From: CAMDBL01 sp964498125
Lineage (GTDB): Bacteria; Pseudomonadota; Alphaproteobacteria; Rhizobiales; Hyphomicrobiaceae
Reading direction: 5' to 3'
NCBI GenBank assembly: GCA_964498125.1
Contig: CAZCGE010000030.1
Location: 1 to 64,000 of the forward strand
Length of the DNA: 64,000 nucleotides
Shown here: in pieces, positions 27,583 to 36,455 of the stretch
How the letters are laid out: each line of letters opens with the position of its first letter
Numbering within the stretch: the first letter of the stretch is position 1
The notes under the pieces: generated by a model
Told to the model about the DNA's origin: nothing
Database searches by the model: none
The model's input: only the letters and a program-made list of their open reading frames with translations
Position numbers and translations under genes: made by a program

Positions 27583-28587
27583 ATGACGAACTACAAGAAA
27601 AACGAAGCCAAGGAGTACGCCCGGGAAAAACTCAAGGGCGTGTGGACGGCGCTGCCGACCTGCTTCACCGCCGATGACAAGCTCGACGACAAAGCCAATG
27701 CCTGGAACCTCGACTACTGCATCGACAAGTTGCGGATCGAGGGCCATTATTTCAATGGCAATGTCGGCGAGTTCTGGACGCAGACCAGCAAGGAGCGCAT
27801 GCGGCTGGCCGAGGTCAACGTCGAGGCAGCCTCGGGGCGCGTGCCGCTGATCGGCGGCTGCCACCACCAGAACCCCTACGAGGCGGTGGACTTGTGCAAC
27901 CACGCCCGCGCCATCGGCGTCGATTTCGCCATCATCCTGACGCCCTACATGGGCGCGCGCGACGATGACTCGGTGTTCGAGTTCTACCGCTTCATCGCCG
28001 AGCGCACCGACATCGGCATCGTGCTGTTCAACATCCCGCAGGTCTATTATCCGATCCATGATCGTCTGGCCAAGCGGCTGATGACCATCCCGAATATCTG
28101 CGCCTACAAACAGGCCAATCCCTCACCCGCCGCCACCAACGCGCTGCGCGAGGCGATCGGCGATCAGGTGATCATCTCGGTTGCCGACGAGTCGCCCTGG
28201 CTGCAGAACCTCACGGTTGGCGGCGACGACTGGCTGCTCAACTACACGCCGCACCTCTACCAGGTGCCGGGCTACACGCCGATCAACGACTACACCAGGG
28301 CGGCAATCGCCGGCGACATGAACAAGGCCGTCGCCATCGCCAAGACCTTGGAGCCGATCCGCGGCGTGCTCGCCCGCTGGGTCAATGGCTATGGCCGCCC
28401 CAACGGCCGCCTGCCATCGCACGAGCAGAAGGTGTGGATGGAGTTGCTGGGCATGAAGGGCGGCCCGGTGCGTTCGCCGTCGACGCCGATGAGCGCGGAG
28501 GCGCGTAAGCAATTGGCGGCGGAGCTGGCGGCAACGGGCATTCTCGACCGCGTTCCCGGTCACTCGCGGAGGGCAGCGGCGGAGTAA
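27583..28587 (+). CDS. DapA/NAL-family lyase or synthase
   Basis: The 334-residue product is a class I aldolase-type TIM barrel of the dihydrodipicolinate synthase / N-acetylneuraminate lyase family: GVWTALPTCFTADDKLD, GNVGEFWTQTSKER, and the Schiff-base lysine Lys176 in AYKQANP. The usual Tyr of YNxP is Phe149 (LFNIPQ). A C-terminal extension of about 30 residues is present. It is probably a sugar- or keto-acid aldolase or dehydratase rather than the lysine enzyme. It starts 13 bases after the dehydrogenase gene with GAGAGGAG, so the two are co-transcribed. Confidence 0.85.
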   Translation: MTNYKKNEAKEYAREKLKGVWTALPTCFTADDKLDDKANAWNLDYCIDKLRIEGHYFNGNVGEFWTQTSKERMRLAEVNVEAASGRVPLIGGCHHQNPYEAVDLCNHARAIGVDFAIILTPYMGARDDDSVFEFYRFIAERTDIGIVLFNIPQVYYPIHDRLAKRLMTIPNICAYKQANPSPAATNALREAIGDQVIISVADESPWLQNLTVGGDDWLLNYTPHLYQVPGYTPINDYTRAAIAGDMNKAVAIAKTLEPIRGVLARWVNGYGRPNGRLPSHEQKVWMELLGMKGGPVRSPSTPMSAEARKQLAAELAATGILDRVPGHSRRAAAE

Positions 28588-28605
28588 AGAGTCCACATCT
28601 CCCGG

Positions 28606-28632
28606 GGAGTGAGCCCCACCGGGGTTCACTCC
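28606..28632. terminator. Bidirectional terminator-like hairpin between convergent genes
   Basis: GGAGTGAGCCCC pairs with GGGGTTCACTCC around the loop ACC (12 bp, one G-U). It lies between the convergent lyase and ABC ATPase genes. There is no strong T run on either side, so efficiency is uncertain. Confidence 0.55.
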
Positions 28633-28669
28633 AACTTATCCTGGCCCCCTGCGTTTGCCATAGGATCAC

Positions 28670-29788
28670 CTACGTCGCGCCCAGGGGAACGGACTGCAAG
28701 CTGCCTTCGCCGTAGAAGCGCTTGCCGCCGGCCTCGAACAGGTACATGTGCTCGGCCGACAGCGACAGCCGCACGAGTTCGCCCGGACGCATCGTCGCCA
28801 GCGCCAGACCCTCGGTGATCGACACGAAGGGGCGATCCGTACCCAGATCGAAATAGATCAGCGTGTCCTTGCCGAGCGGCTCGACCAGTCGCGCCTTGTA
28901 CTCGTGCTCGCCGGCGCCATCGCGGCGCACGGCCACGTGCTCGGGGCGGATGCCGAGGGTCATCTTGCCCGCCGGCGCCGCCTTGAAGCGATCGGGCAGG
29001 GTCAGTGACAGCGCCGAGGATTTGAACAGCGCCTTGCCGCCCGCGTGGCGGATTTCGCCGGGGATCAGGTTCATCGACGGCGAGCCGAAGAAATCGGCGA
29101 CGAACTCGTTGACCGGATTGGAATAGATTTCCATCGGCGAGCCGACCTGCTCGATGAGCCCCAGGCGCATCACCACGATGCGGTCGGCGAGCGTCATCGC
29201 CTCTTCCTGGTCGTGGGTGACGAAGATGAAGGTCTTCTTCAATTCCTCGTGCAGGCGGTCGCACTCGGCCCTCAGCTCGCGCCGCAGCTTGGCGTCGAGA
29301 CTCGACAGCGGCTCGTCCAGCAGGAAGGTCGACGGATTGGTGACCAGCGTGCGGGCGAGCGCCACGCGCTGGCTCTCGCCGCCTGAGCACTGCGCCGGCA
29401 TCTTGTCGAGCAGATGCGAGATGCGCACCAGCGCGGCCACCTGCTGGACCTGCCGGGCGCGTTCAGCCGGCGGCACTTTCTTCATGCGCAGCCCGAACTC
29501 GATGTTCTGCGCCACCGTCTTGTGCGGGAACAAGGCGTGGCTCTGGAATACCATGCCGAGGCCGCGGTCGCGCGGCTCGAGGTCGTTGACCACCTTGCCG
29601 TCGATCAGGATTTCGCCGGCAGTCGGGTCCTCGAAGCCGGCGATCATCCGCAGCGTCGTCGTCTTGCCGCAGCCCGAGGGGCCGACGAAAACGACGAATT
29701 CGCCGTCCTCGATGGCGAAGTTGATGTCGCGCACGGCCAGCACCGAGCCGTAGGCCTTGCGCAGATTGACGAGTTCGATGCGGGCCAT
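28670..29788 (-). CDS. Sugar/polyol-type ABC transporter ATPase (MalK/UgpC-like)
   Basis: The 372-residue product has Walker A GPSGCGKTT (36-44), the signature SGGESQRVALA, Walker B FLLDEPLSSLD and a C-terminal TOBE regulatory domain, as in MalK/UgpC importers of class CUT1. It energises uptake with the two permeases directly upstream in the same operon (order permease, permease, ATPase; gaps of 4 and 6 bases). No substrate-binding protein gene is in the cluster. Confidence 0.92.
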   Translation of the reverse strand: MARIELVNLRKAYGSVLAVRDINFAIEDGEFVVFVGPSGCGKTTTLRMIAGFEDPTAGEILIDGKVVNDLEPRDRGLGMVFQSHALFPHKTVAQNIEFGLRMKKVPPAERARQVQQVAALVRISHLLDKMPAQCSGGESQRVALARTLVTNPSTFLLDEPLSSLDAKLRRELRAECDRLHEELKKTFIFVTHDQEEAMTLADRIVVMRLGLIEQVGSPMEIYSNPVNEFVADFFGSPSMNLIPGEIRHAGGKALFKSSALSLTLPDRFKAAPAGKMTLGIRPEHVAVRRDGAGEHEYKARLVEPLGKDTLIYFDLGTDRPFVSITEGLALATMRPGELVRLSLSAEHMYLFEAGGKRFYGEGSLQSVPLGAT

Positions 29789-29794
29789 CGGGCC

Positions 29795-30670
29795 TTATCT
29801 CCTAACCATGCCGAAACTGAAGCCGCGCGCCAGGTGCTTGCGGATGAAGATGCCGACCAGAATCAGCGGGATCGTGATGCCGACCGAGAGTGCGGCCTGG
29901 CGCCCGTAGACGCGGCCCTCCGAGGTGCCCTGATATTTCGACAGCTCGACGGGAAGCGTCGCCACCTCGGTCTTGGAGAGGATCAGCGCCAGCAGGTACT
30001 CGCTCCAGTTGAGGATCAGGATGAACAGAAACGTGGCGACCAGGCCCGAGCGGATCAGCGGCAGGACGATCTCGAACACCGTGCGCCAGCGCGATGCCCC
30101 CAGGATCTCGGCGGCCTGCTCGACTTCGCGCGGCACCTCGTCGATGAAGCTCTTCGACATCCACACGGCATAGGGCAGGCTCGAGACGAAGTAGATGAGG
30201 ACCAGACCGAACACGGTGTCGAGCAGGCCCAGCGCCGAATAGTACAGCGACAGTGGCGCGACGATGACGATCGGCGGCACCATGCGCAGCATCAAGAGCT
30301 GGAACATGCGGAATTCGGACAGGATGCGGTAGCGCGAAACGCCGTAGGCGATGATGGCGCCAAAGGCGACGGCCAGCGCCGTGGCCGTGAACGAGATGAT
30401 GATCGAGTTGCCAAAGGCGCGCCACGGCTTCTGCATCGACATGGCGTACTGCGTGTTGGTGTATTCCGTCACGCCGAACCACACCGACATGAAATTGTCG
30501 AGCGTCGGCGGCGTCGGCACCCATACGGCCGGCCAGGCGAACCATTGCTCGCTCGGCTTGAACGATGTCGCGACGATCCAGTAGAGCGGCAACACGACCA
30601 CCAGCGCCCACAGCGTCAGCAGAGTGTAGCGGACGGTGGCCGTGATGCGGTATTTCTGCGTCTTGGTCAT
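29795..30670 (-). CDS. ABC sugar-type permease, MalG-like
   Basis: The 291-residue inner-membrane protein has about six membrane segments and the EAA loop EQAAEILGASRWRTVFEIVLP that docks the ATPase. It begins with the typical short cytoplasmic start (MTKTQKYRITATVRYTLL). The ATG at 30670 lies four bases after the upstream permease's stop; a longer frame into that gene is rejected. It forms the second half of the channel pair. Confidence 0.92.
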   Translation of the reverse strand: MTKTQKYRITATVRYTLLTLWALVVVLPLYWIVATSFKPSEQWFAWPAVWVPTPPTLDNFMSVWFGVTEYTNTQYAMSMQKPWRAFGNSIIISFTATALAVAFGAIIAYGVSRYRILSEFRMFQLLMLRMVPPIVIVAPLSLYYSALGLLDTVFGLVLIYFVSSLPYAVWMSKSFIDEVPREVEQAAEILGASRWRTVFEIVLPLIRSGLVATFLFILILNWSEYLLALILSKTEVATLPVELSKYQGTSEGRVYGRQAALSVGITIPLILVGIFIRKHLARGFSFGMVRR

Positions 30671-30674
30671 GGGT

Positions 30675-31652
30675 TCACTCCGCCTGCGCCGGTTTGCCGT
30701 AGACGGCGTCGAGCGCGCGTTTCTCACGCCTGAGCAGGTGGATGGCGCCCAGCACGATGAGGATCATCAGCATCATGACGATATAGGACAGCGCGGCGCC
30801 CTTGGAGATTTCGAAATACTGCCAGGTGACGAGGAAGATGTAGACCGGGATGGTCTCGGTGGCCGAACCGGGGCCGCCCTGGAACAACGCCCAGGTCTTG
30901 GGGAACTCGGCCATCGCCTCGAGGAAGCGCAGGATCAGCGCCAGCAGGATGACGGGTCTGAGCGCTGGCAGCTGCACCTCGCGGAAGATGTTCCAGCTGG
31001 AGGCACCGAGAATCTTGGCGGCCTCGATCTGCTCCTTGGGCACCGCCGACAGGCCGGCCAGCATGATGATGAAAGAGAACGGCACCCAGTTCCAGATATC
31101 GAGCAGCGTCACTGTCAACAGCGCCAGACCGGGGTCGGTCAGCCATTTCACCTTGATCGTCGTGCCGGTCAGGCGCGTCAGGATATCGTTGATCGGTCCG
31201 CTTTCGTAGAGCAGCATCTCGGCGACGTAGGCGATGACGATCGGCACTGTCAGCATCGGCAGGATGAACAGGATGTAGTAGACGCCTTGCCCGCGAAACG
31301 GCTGGACCATCAGGTAGGCCAGGCCAAAGCCGATCAGGAAGCAGCCTGCCGTCGAGCCGCCGGCAAAGGCCAGCGAACGCAGGATCGCCCAGCCGAAGCG
31401 GCTGTCGGTGAACACATCTTTGAAGATATCGAGGCCGACGAAATCGGCCTCGTACCAGGTGCCGAGATAGACCGTCCATTGGTGGAACGAGAAATAAAGC
31501 TGCGCCAACAGCAGCGGCAGCAGCAGGCCGGTCAGCAACAAGATGAACGGAATGAGGATCGCCCACTTGAAGCGGCGGATGGCGCGTGCGCGGTTGACAT
31601 CGCGAACAGACAGCCGCACGCCACTGCCGCCGGCGGCGATCTCTTTTTGCAT
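30675..31652 (-). CDS. ABC sugar-type permease, MalF/UgpA-like
   Basis: The 325-residue protein has an N-terminal cytoplasmic segment, six predicted membrane helices and the EAA loop EAAKILGASSWNIFREVQLP. It is first in the three-gene operon. The region upstream (31653-31849) separates it from a divergent aldo/keto reductase and contains no receptor gene, which is unusual for this class. Confidence 0.92.
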   Translation of the reverse strand: MQKEIAAGGSGVRLSVRDVNRARAIRRFKWAILIPFILLLTGLLLPLLLAQLYFSFHQWTVYLGTWYEADFVGLDIFKDVFTDSRFGWAILRSLAFAGGSTAGCFLIGFGLAYLMVQPFRGQGVYYILFILPMLTVPIVIAYVAEMLLYESGPINDILTRLTGTTIKVKWLTDPGLALLTVTLLDIWNWVPFSFIIMLAGLSAVPKEQIEAAKILGASSWNIFREVQLPALRPVILLALILRFLEAMAEFPKTWALFQGGPGSATETIPVYIFLVTWQYFEISKGAALSYIVMMLMILIVLGAIHLLRREKRALDAVYGKPAQAE

Positions 31653-31849
31653 TCACGTCCTCCCTTCGACGCACGCCGGTTCGTGTGGCGATCGGCCTCG
31701 GCGGCTCAGTCGCGTGCGTTTGCGCTTCCATGGTTTAATTATCTGGCGATAATGATGGGCTAGATGCGCGCCGTGAGTCAATGGACCAAGCGGTGGCGAG
31801 ATTGCCGCGCCGGTGGCAACACTGGACAACAACGAACGGGAGGCACCCC

Positions 31850-32833
31850 ATGCGTCAACGCAAACTCGGACGGCAGCTGACGGTCTCGGAGCAGGGACTG
31901 GGCTGCATGGGTATGTCGGCTTTTTATGGGCCGCGAGACGAATCCGAGGCGATCAACACCGTGCACAGCGCCATCGACCAGGGCGTGACGCTGATCGATA
32001 CCGCCGACATGTATGCGGCCGGCGCCAACGAGGAGCTGGTCGGCAAGGCCCTGCAGGGTCGCCGCGACAAGGTGGTCCTGGTCACCAAATTCGGCCAGAC
32101 GTGGGGACCCGACAAGAAGCCGTCGGGCGTCAATGGCCGGCCCGAGTATGTGCGCCAGGCCTGCGACGCCAGCCTGCAGCGGCTTGGCGTCGACGTCATC
32201 GACCTCTATTTCCAACATCGCGTCGACGCCAATGTGCCGGTTGACGAGACGTTCGGCGCCATGGCCGATCTCGTCGCCCGCGGCAAGGTGCGCTTTCTCG
32301 GCATTTCGGAGGCCGCTCCCGCCACCATCGAGAAGGCGCACGCCACGCATCCCCTGGCCGCCGTGCAGACCGAGTACTCGCTGTGGTCGCGCGAGCCCGA
32401 GCAGGGGGCCATTGCCACCTGCCGCAAGCTCGGCATCGGCTTTATCGCCTACAGTCCGCTGGGGCGCGGCTTCCTGACGGGCGCCATCAAGCAGGCCGAA
32501 GACCTGGCCGCCGACGACGTGCGCCGCATCATGCCGCGCTTCCAGGGCGAGAATTTCGCCAAGAACCTGAAGCTGGTCTCCGCCGTCGAGTCGATGGCCA
32601 AAAAGAAAGGCTGCCTGCCGTCACAGTTGGCTCTCGCCTGGGTGTTGTCCAAAGGCAGCGACATCGTGCCGATCCCCGGCACCAAGCGGCGCAGCTACCT
32701 CGACATCAATCTCGCCACCTCGGACATCACCCTGACCGCCGACGACATCGCCGAGCTGGAGGCCGCCTTCCCGCTCGATGCAGCCCAAGGCACCCGCTAT
32801 CCCGCGCCGGCGATGGCGGCGCTCAATCGGTAA
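31850..32833 (+). CDS. Aldo/keto reductase
   Basis: The 327-residue TIM-barrel oxidoreductase has the AKR catalytic tetrad in [11 protein letters not shown] (Asp, Tyr), LVTKFG (Lys) and LYFQHRVD (His), plus the C-terminal NADPH-binding [13 protein letters not shown]. It belongs to the group that includes pyridoxal and broad aldehyde reductases (AKR13-like). GGGAGG precedes the ATG. Divergent placement from the ABC operon hints at, but does not prove, shared control. Confidence 0.92.
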   Translation: MRQRKLGRQLTVSEQGLGCMGMSAFYGPRDESEAINTVHSAIDQGVTLIDTADMYAAGANEELVGKALQGRRDKVVLVTKFGQTWGPDKKPSGVNGRPEYVRQACDASLQRLGVDVIDLYFQHRVDANVPVDETFGAMADLVARGKVRFLGISEAAPATIEKAHATHPLAAVQTEYSLWSREPEQGAIATCRKLGIGFIAYSPLGRGFLTGAIKQAEDLAADDVRRIMPRFQGENFAKNLKLVSAVESMAKKKGCLPSQLALAWVLSKGSDIVPIPGTKRRSYLDINLATSDITLTADDIAELEAAFPLDAAQGTRYPAPAMAALNR

Positions 32834-32852
32834 GTCGCAATGCATGCGAGAC

Positions 32853-32958
32853 CTAAGCAGAGTTTCGTTGGAAGGCCAACGAAACATCTGCTTAGGACTT
32901 TGCTTTAGCAGAGTTTTATAGCAAAACCGCGAAGTACACTTTTGCGAACTCTGCTTAG
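32853..32958. repeat. MITE-like element with 12-bp terminal inverted repeats
   Basis: CTAAGCAGAGTT at 32853-32864 is exactly complementary to AACTCTGCTTAG at 32947-32958. Inside, 32852-32896 is a 20-bp hairpin (loop AAGG, one bulged A) and a third imperfect copy TTTAGCAGAGTTTT follows. The element is AT-richer than its surroundings and has no coding capacity. It fills most of the 297-base gap between the reductase and the Bug receptor gene; no target duplication is clear. Confidence 0.8.
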
Positions 32959-33130
32959 TTCCACACGCGCTGCTCGGTCCGATCGCTGGCAGATTCACCG
33001 CACTCCAGACGTCACGAACAAGACGTCACGAGCAATTTGCGCACGACGGGGTCCGGGGCTAGGCTGCGTCATTCGCTGCGGTGAAGCATATGCCGAAGAC
33101 GATGGGTCGCCGGACAGATTGGGGGACAAC

Positions 33131-34117
33131 GTGAGACAGCACAATGCAGCTGGCCTGCTTTGCACGGCGGCGGCGATCGGGTTCTCCGTATGTTCAGCTT
33201 GCGGGCCCGCCGCGGCACAAGGCTTTCCGTCCTCGACCGTCAAGATCATCGTCCCCAATCCCGCCGGCGGGACGGCCGATGCCCTGCCGCGCATCATTGC
33301 CGATGCACTGAGCGATGTCTGGAAGCAGGCGGTGGTGGTCGAGAACAAGCCAGGCGCCGCCGGCAACGTCGGTGCGGAGTTCTTCGCGCGCGCCGCGGCG
33401 GACGGCTACACGCTGCTGGCTTCGCCACCGACCACGCTGGCGATCAATCAATCGCTCTACAAGAAGCTGAATTACGACCCGAGCACGTTCAAGCCGATCA
33501 CGATCATCGGCAGCTCGCCGAATGTGCTGATCGTCAGCCCCAAGCTCGGCGTGTCGACGGTGAAGGAGCTGATCGAGAAAGCAAAAGCCAACCCCGGCGG
33601 CATCGCCTACGGCTCGCAAGGCATCGGCGCCACGTCGCACCTGACGACGGCCCTGTTCGAGACGATGGCCGGCGTAAAGTTCAATCATGTGCCCTATCGC
33701 GGCACCGCCCCGGCCATGAACGACCTGGTCGGCGGTCACATCCTCTTCATGTTCGACAATCTTTCCTCGTCGCTGCCGCAGCACCAGGCCGGCACGCTCA
33801 GGATCCTCGCCGTCTGCACGCCCGAACGCTCGCCCCATCTGCCGGATGTCCCGACCATGTCGGAGGCGGCCTTGCCGGGCTTCGTTTCGGTCGCCTGGTT
33901 CGGACTGGTGGCGCCGCCGGATACGCCGGAGGCGATCGTGGCCAAGATCAACAAGGATGTCGTCGGCGTGCTCGAGACCGAAGCGGTGCGCAAGAAGTTT
34001 CAAGCCCAGGGCGCCGAGCCCATCGGCAACACGCCGCAGGAGATGGCGACGTTCCTGGAGCGTGAGCGAGCGCTCTGGGGCGGCGTCATAGAAAAAGCCC
34101 AGCTCAAGGCGGAGTGA
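33131..34117 (+). CDS. Bug-family tripartite tricarboxylate receptor
   Basis: The 328-residue product has a signal peptide (VRQHNAAGLLC..., cleavage near AAAQG) and the Bug fold: IIVPNPAGGTADALPRIIAD, VVVENKPGAAGNVGAEFFA, ADGYTLLAS, and NHVPYRGTAPAMNDLVGG. It binds a carboxylate in the periplasm. GTG at 33131 is chosen as the signal peptide start; the open frame to 32942 crosses the MITE-like element. No TctA/TctB membrane genes are present. It overlaps the next flavoprotein gene (GTGA). Confidence 0.9.
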   Translation: MRQHNAAGLLCTAAAIGFSVCSACGPAAAQGFPSSTVKIIVPNPAGGTADALPRIIADALSDVWKQAVVVENKPGAAGNVGAEFFARAAADGYTLLASPPTTLAINQSLYKKLNYDPSTFKPITIIGSSPNVLIVSPKLGVSTVKELIEKAKANPGGIAYGSQGIGATSHLTTALFETMAGVKFNHVPYRGTAPAMNDLVGGHILFMFDNLSSSLPQHQAGTLRILAVCTPERSPHLPDVPTMSEAALPGFVSVAWFGLVAPPDTPEAIVAKINKDVVGVLETEAVRKKFQAQGAEPIGNTPQEMATFLERERALWGGVIEKAQLKAE

Positions 34118-35301
34118 CACGTGCCATGGCCGCGGGTCCATTACGCGTGGCGATCGTCGGCGGCGGCATCGGTGGCGTCGCCGCTGCCACCGCCCTGCTG
34201 CAGCGTGGCATGGACGTTCGTCTCTACGAGCAGGCCCCGGCCCTGACCGAGGTCGGCGCCGGCGTCGCGATCCAGCCGAACGGCGTGCGCATGCTGCAGC
34301 GGTTGGGCCTGGGCGAGGACCTGCTCCGCCTTGGCGCCCGATGGGTCGATCCACAGTTTCGCCACCCGGACGGCACCCACGCCGCGGCGATGTGGCCGCC
34401 GGAGCTGGCCAGCCGGATCGAGTTCTACGGCATGCACCGCGCCGACCTGCTGGCCATGTTCGTCGACCGGTTGCCCCCGACCATGGTTCACACCGGTCAT
34501 AGATGCGTCGGCTTCGAGCAGAGCGAGGACGAGGCCACCCTCACCTTCGCCAATGGCGCGCGCGCCACGGCCGATGTCGTGGTCGCGGCCGACGGCATCC
34601 ATTCGAGCTTGCAGCAATTCGTGGTCGCCCCCTCGCCGCCATTGTTTTCAGGATCGGTCGCCTATCGCGGGCTGATCCCGGCGGCGAGCGTGTCGTGGCC
34701 ATCGGGAGCGATGCGCAACTGGCTGGGTACCGGCCGGCATTTCCTGGTCTTTCCGGTGCGCGCCGGCGCGCTCGTCAACTACGTCGGCTTCGTCAAGAGC
34801 GACGAGCCCATGCAGGAATCCTGGTCGGCCGCCGCGGGCCCCGCCGCCCTTGCCGAAGCTTTCGCTGGCTGGGACCCGATGGTGGGGGCCATCATCGCCC
34901 AGGTGACGACCATGTTCCGCTCGGGCCTCTATGACCGCGAGCCGCTTGCGACCTGGACCCGCGGGCGCTTGACGCTGCTGGGAGACGCCGCCCACCCGAT
35001 GCTGCCGCACACCGGGCAGGGCGCCAATCAAGCCATCGAGGACGGCGTCGCGCTGGCGGCATTGCTGAGCCGCGCCGACAAGGCATCCGCCCCCCGCGCG
35101 CTGCTCGTCTACGAGTCGCTGCGGCGCGAGCGCACCGCCGGCGTCCAGCGCATCTCGCGCGTCAACGGCGCCCGCTATGATGCAGCCAGCAGCGACTTGA
35201 GCGCCCGCGACCGGGCACTCACCGCCCAGCCGCAAGAACGCGCCTGGATCTGGAACTACGACGCCGAAGCGGAGGCTACCGCTGCCGCTGCCACGCTCTG
35301 A
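34114..35301 (+). CDS. FAD-dependent aromatic-ring monooxygenase (salicylate hydroxylase-like)
   Basis: The 395-residue group A flavoprotein has the FAD dinucleotide motif AIVGGGIGGVAAA near the N terminus, the DG motif VVAADGIHSS and the GD motif LLGDAAHPMLPHTGQGANQAIEDG. It probably hydroxylates an aromatic acid using NAD(P)H. The start may be GTG at 34114 (overlapping the Bug gene stop) or ATG at 34126. Co-transcription with a carboxylate receptor fits uptake and attack of the same acid. Confidence 0.9.
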   Translation: MTRAMAAGPLRVAIVGGGIGGVAAATALLQRGMDVRLYEQAPALTEVGAGVAIQPNGVRMLQRLGLGEDLLRLGARWVDPQFRHPDGTHAAAMWPPELASRIEFYGMHRADLLAMFVDRLPPTMVHTGHRCVGFEQSEDEATLTFANGARATADVVVAADGIHSSLQQFVVAPSPPLFSGSVAYRGLIPAASVSWPSGAMRNWLGTGRHFLVFPVRAGALVNYVGFVKSDEPMQESWSAAAGPAALAEAFAGWDPMVGAIIAQVTTMFRSGLYDREPLATWTRGRLTLLGDAAHPMLPHTGQGANQAIEDGVALAALLSRADKASAPRALLVYESLRRERTAGVQRISRVNGARYDAASSDLSARDRALTAQPQERAWIWNYDAEAEATAAAATL

Positions 35302-35331
35302 TCGGTGGGAGAAATAGGGACGGGAGGGGAG

Positions 35332-35428
35332 AAATAGGCACAGCCACCATTTTCCCCAGTCTGCGCCCGCATCGGGGCCCGCGCCGCGCGCCGCGTGCGG
35401 ACGTTGGAAATGGTGGCTGTGCCTATTT
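35332..35428. repeat. Inverted AATAGGCACAGCCACCATT repeat
   Basis: A 21-bp arm (35332-35352) is exactly repeated in reverse at 35408-35428 around a 55-base GC-rich centre. The right arm overlaps the TAA stop (35427-35429) of the minus-strand Bug gene. A diverged single arm (TTAGGGACAGCCACCGTTTT) occurs at 26311-26330. Confidence 0.88.
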
Positions 35429-36398
35429 ACTCCACCTTGGCGCCGCTGGCCTTGACGACTTTCGACCAGATCTCGGTCTCCTTGCGGATGTAGGCGCCGA
35501 AATCCTCGGGCGTCGGGCTCGGCGAGGCATCGAGGCCCTGCGTCAGAAGCTTGGCCTTGATCTCGGGCTCATTCAGGGTCGCCACCATCGCCGCATGCAG
35601 CTTGTCGACGATGGCGCGCGGCAGCTTGGCCGGCCCGACCAGACCGTACCAGTTGTTGGACTCGAAGCCGTTGAGCCCGATCGCCTCGACGACCGTCGGC
35701 ACATCCGGCAATGCCGCCGACCGCTGCAGCGTCGTCACGGCCAGCGCCCTGATCTTGCCGGACTTGATGTGGGGAATGGCGCTGCCGGCCGCGGCAAAGC
35801 TCATGTTGACCTGGCCGCCGACCAGATCGGTCATGGCCGGCGCGCCGCCTTTATAGGGCACGTGCGTGAAGTCGGTGCCCGTCAGCGCCTTGAAGTGCTC
35901 GCCCGCCAGATGGCCAGCCGAGCCCGAGGTCGCGTAGTTGAACGTGCCGGGCTTCGCCTTGGCCATGGCCACGAGTTCCGTCAGGGAAGTCACGGGGACG
36001 GAGGGATGCACAACGATGATGTTGGGCAGCGACACGGCCAGAGAGATCGGCACCGGATCCGTCTGCGGATCGAAGGGCAGGTTGCCATAAAGACTCGGAT
36101 TGACGGCAAGGGCCGCGATCGTGCCCATCAGCAGCGTGTAGCCATCCGGGGCGGCACGCACGGCGATCTCGGTGGCGATATTGCCGGCGGCCCCCGGGCG
36201 GTTCTCGATGATGACGGTCTGGCCAAGACGCTCGGCCAGGCGCGGCGCCAAGATCCGCGCCGTGACGTCGGTGCCGCCGCCAGCGGCGAAGCCGACCAGG
36301 ATCCTGATGGGCTTGGCCGCGGGATAGTCTTGGGCTTGCGCCAGCGGACTGAGCGCCAGCAGCCCCGCGGCGACGCTCGCCAGGTATTTTCCCAACAT
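35427..36398 (-). CDS. Bug-family tripartite tricarboxylate receptor
   Basis: The 323-residue product has a signal peptide (MLGKYLASVAAGLLALSPLAQA) and typical Bug segments: ILVGFAAGGGTDVTARILAP, IIENRPGAAGNIATE, PDGYTLLMGT, and THVPYKGGAPAMTDLVGGQ. The ATG at 36398 is preferred over a TTG three codons earlier. It lies downstream of a fumarase-like gene on the same strand, which suggests a hydroxy- or dicarboxylic acid ligand. No membrane partners are nearby. Confidence 0.9.
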   Translation of the reverse strand: MLGKYLASVAAGLLALSPLAQAQDYPAAKPIRILVGFAAGGGTDVTARILAPRLAERLGQTVIIENRPGAAGNIATEIAVRAAPDGYTLLMGTIAALAVNPSLYGNLPFDPQTDPVPISLAVSLPNIIVVHPSVPVTSLTELVAMAKAKPGTFNYATSGSAGHLAGEHFKALTGTDFTHVPYKGGAPAMTDLVGGQVNMSFAAAGSAIPHIKSGKIRALAVTTLQRSAALPDVPTVVEAIGLNGFESNNWYGLVGPAKLPRAIVDKLHAAMVATLNEPEIKAKLLTQGLDASPSPTPEDFGAYIRKETEIWSKVVKASGAKVE

Positions 36399-36455
36399 GG
36401 TGGTCAATCCTCGAATGGCATTGCGGTCGGATCTCTTGCGGCGCCGGTTGGCATC

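Noticed and set aside
30636..31763. Long open frame of 375 codons opposite the ABC permeases
   Set aside because: It is the antisense of clear membrane proteins, very rich in Gln, Asp and Arg, and matches nothing; a GC-rich shadow frame.
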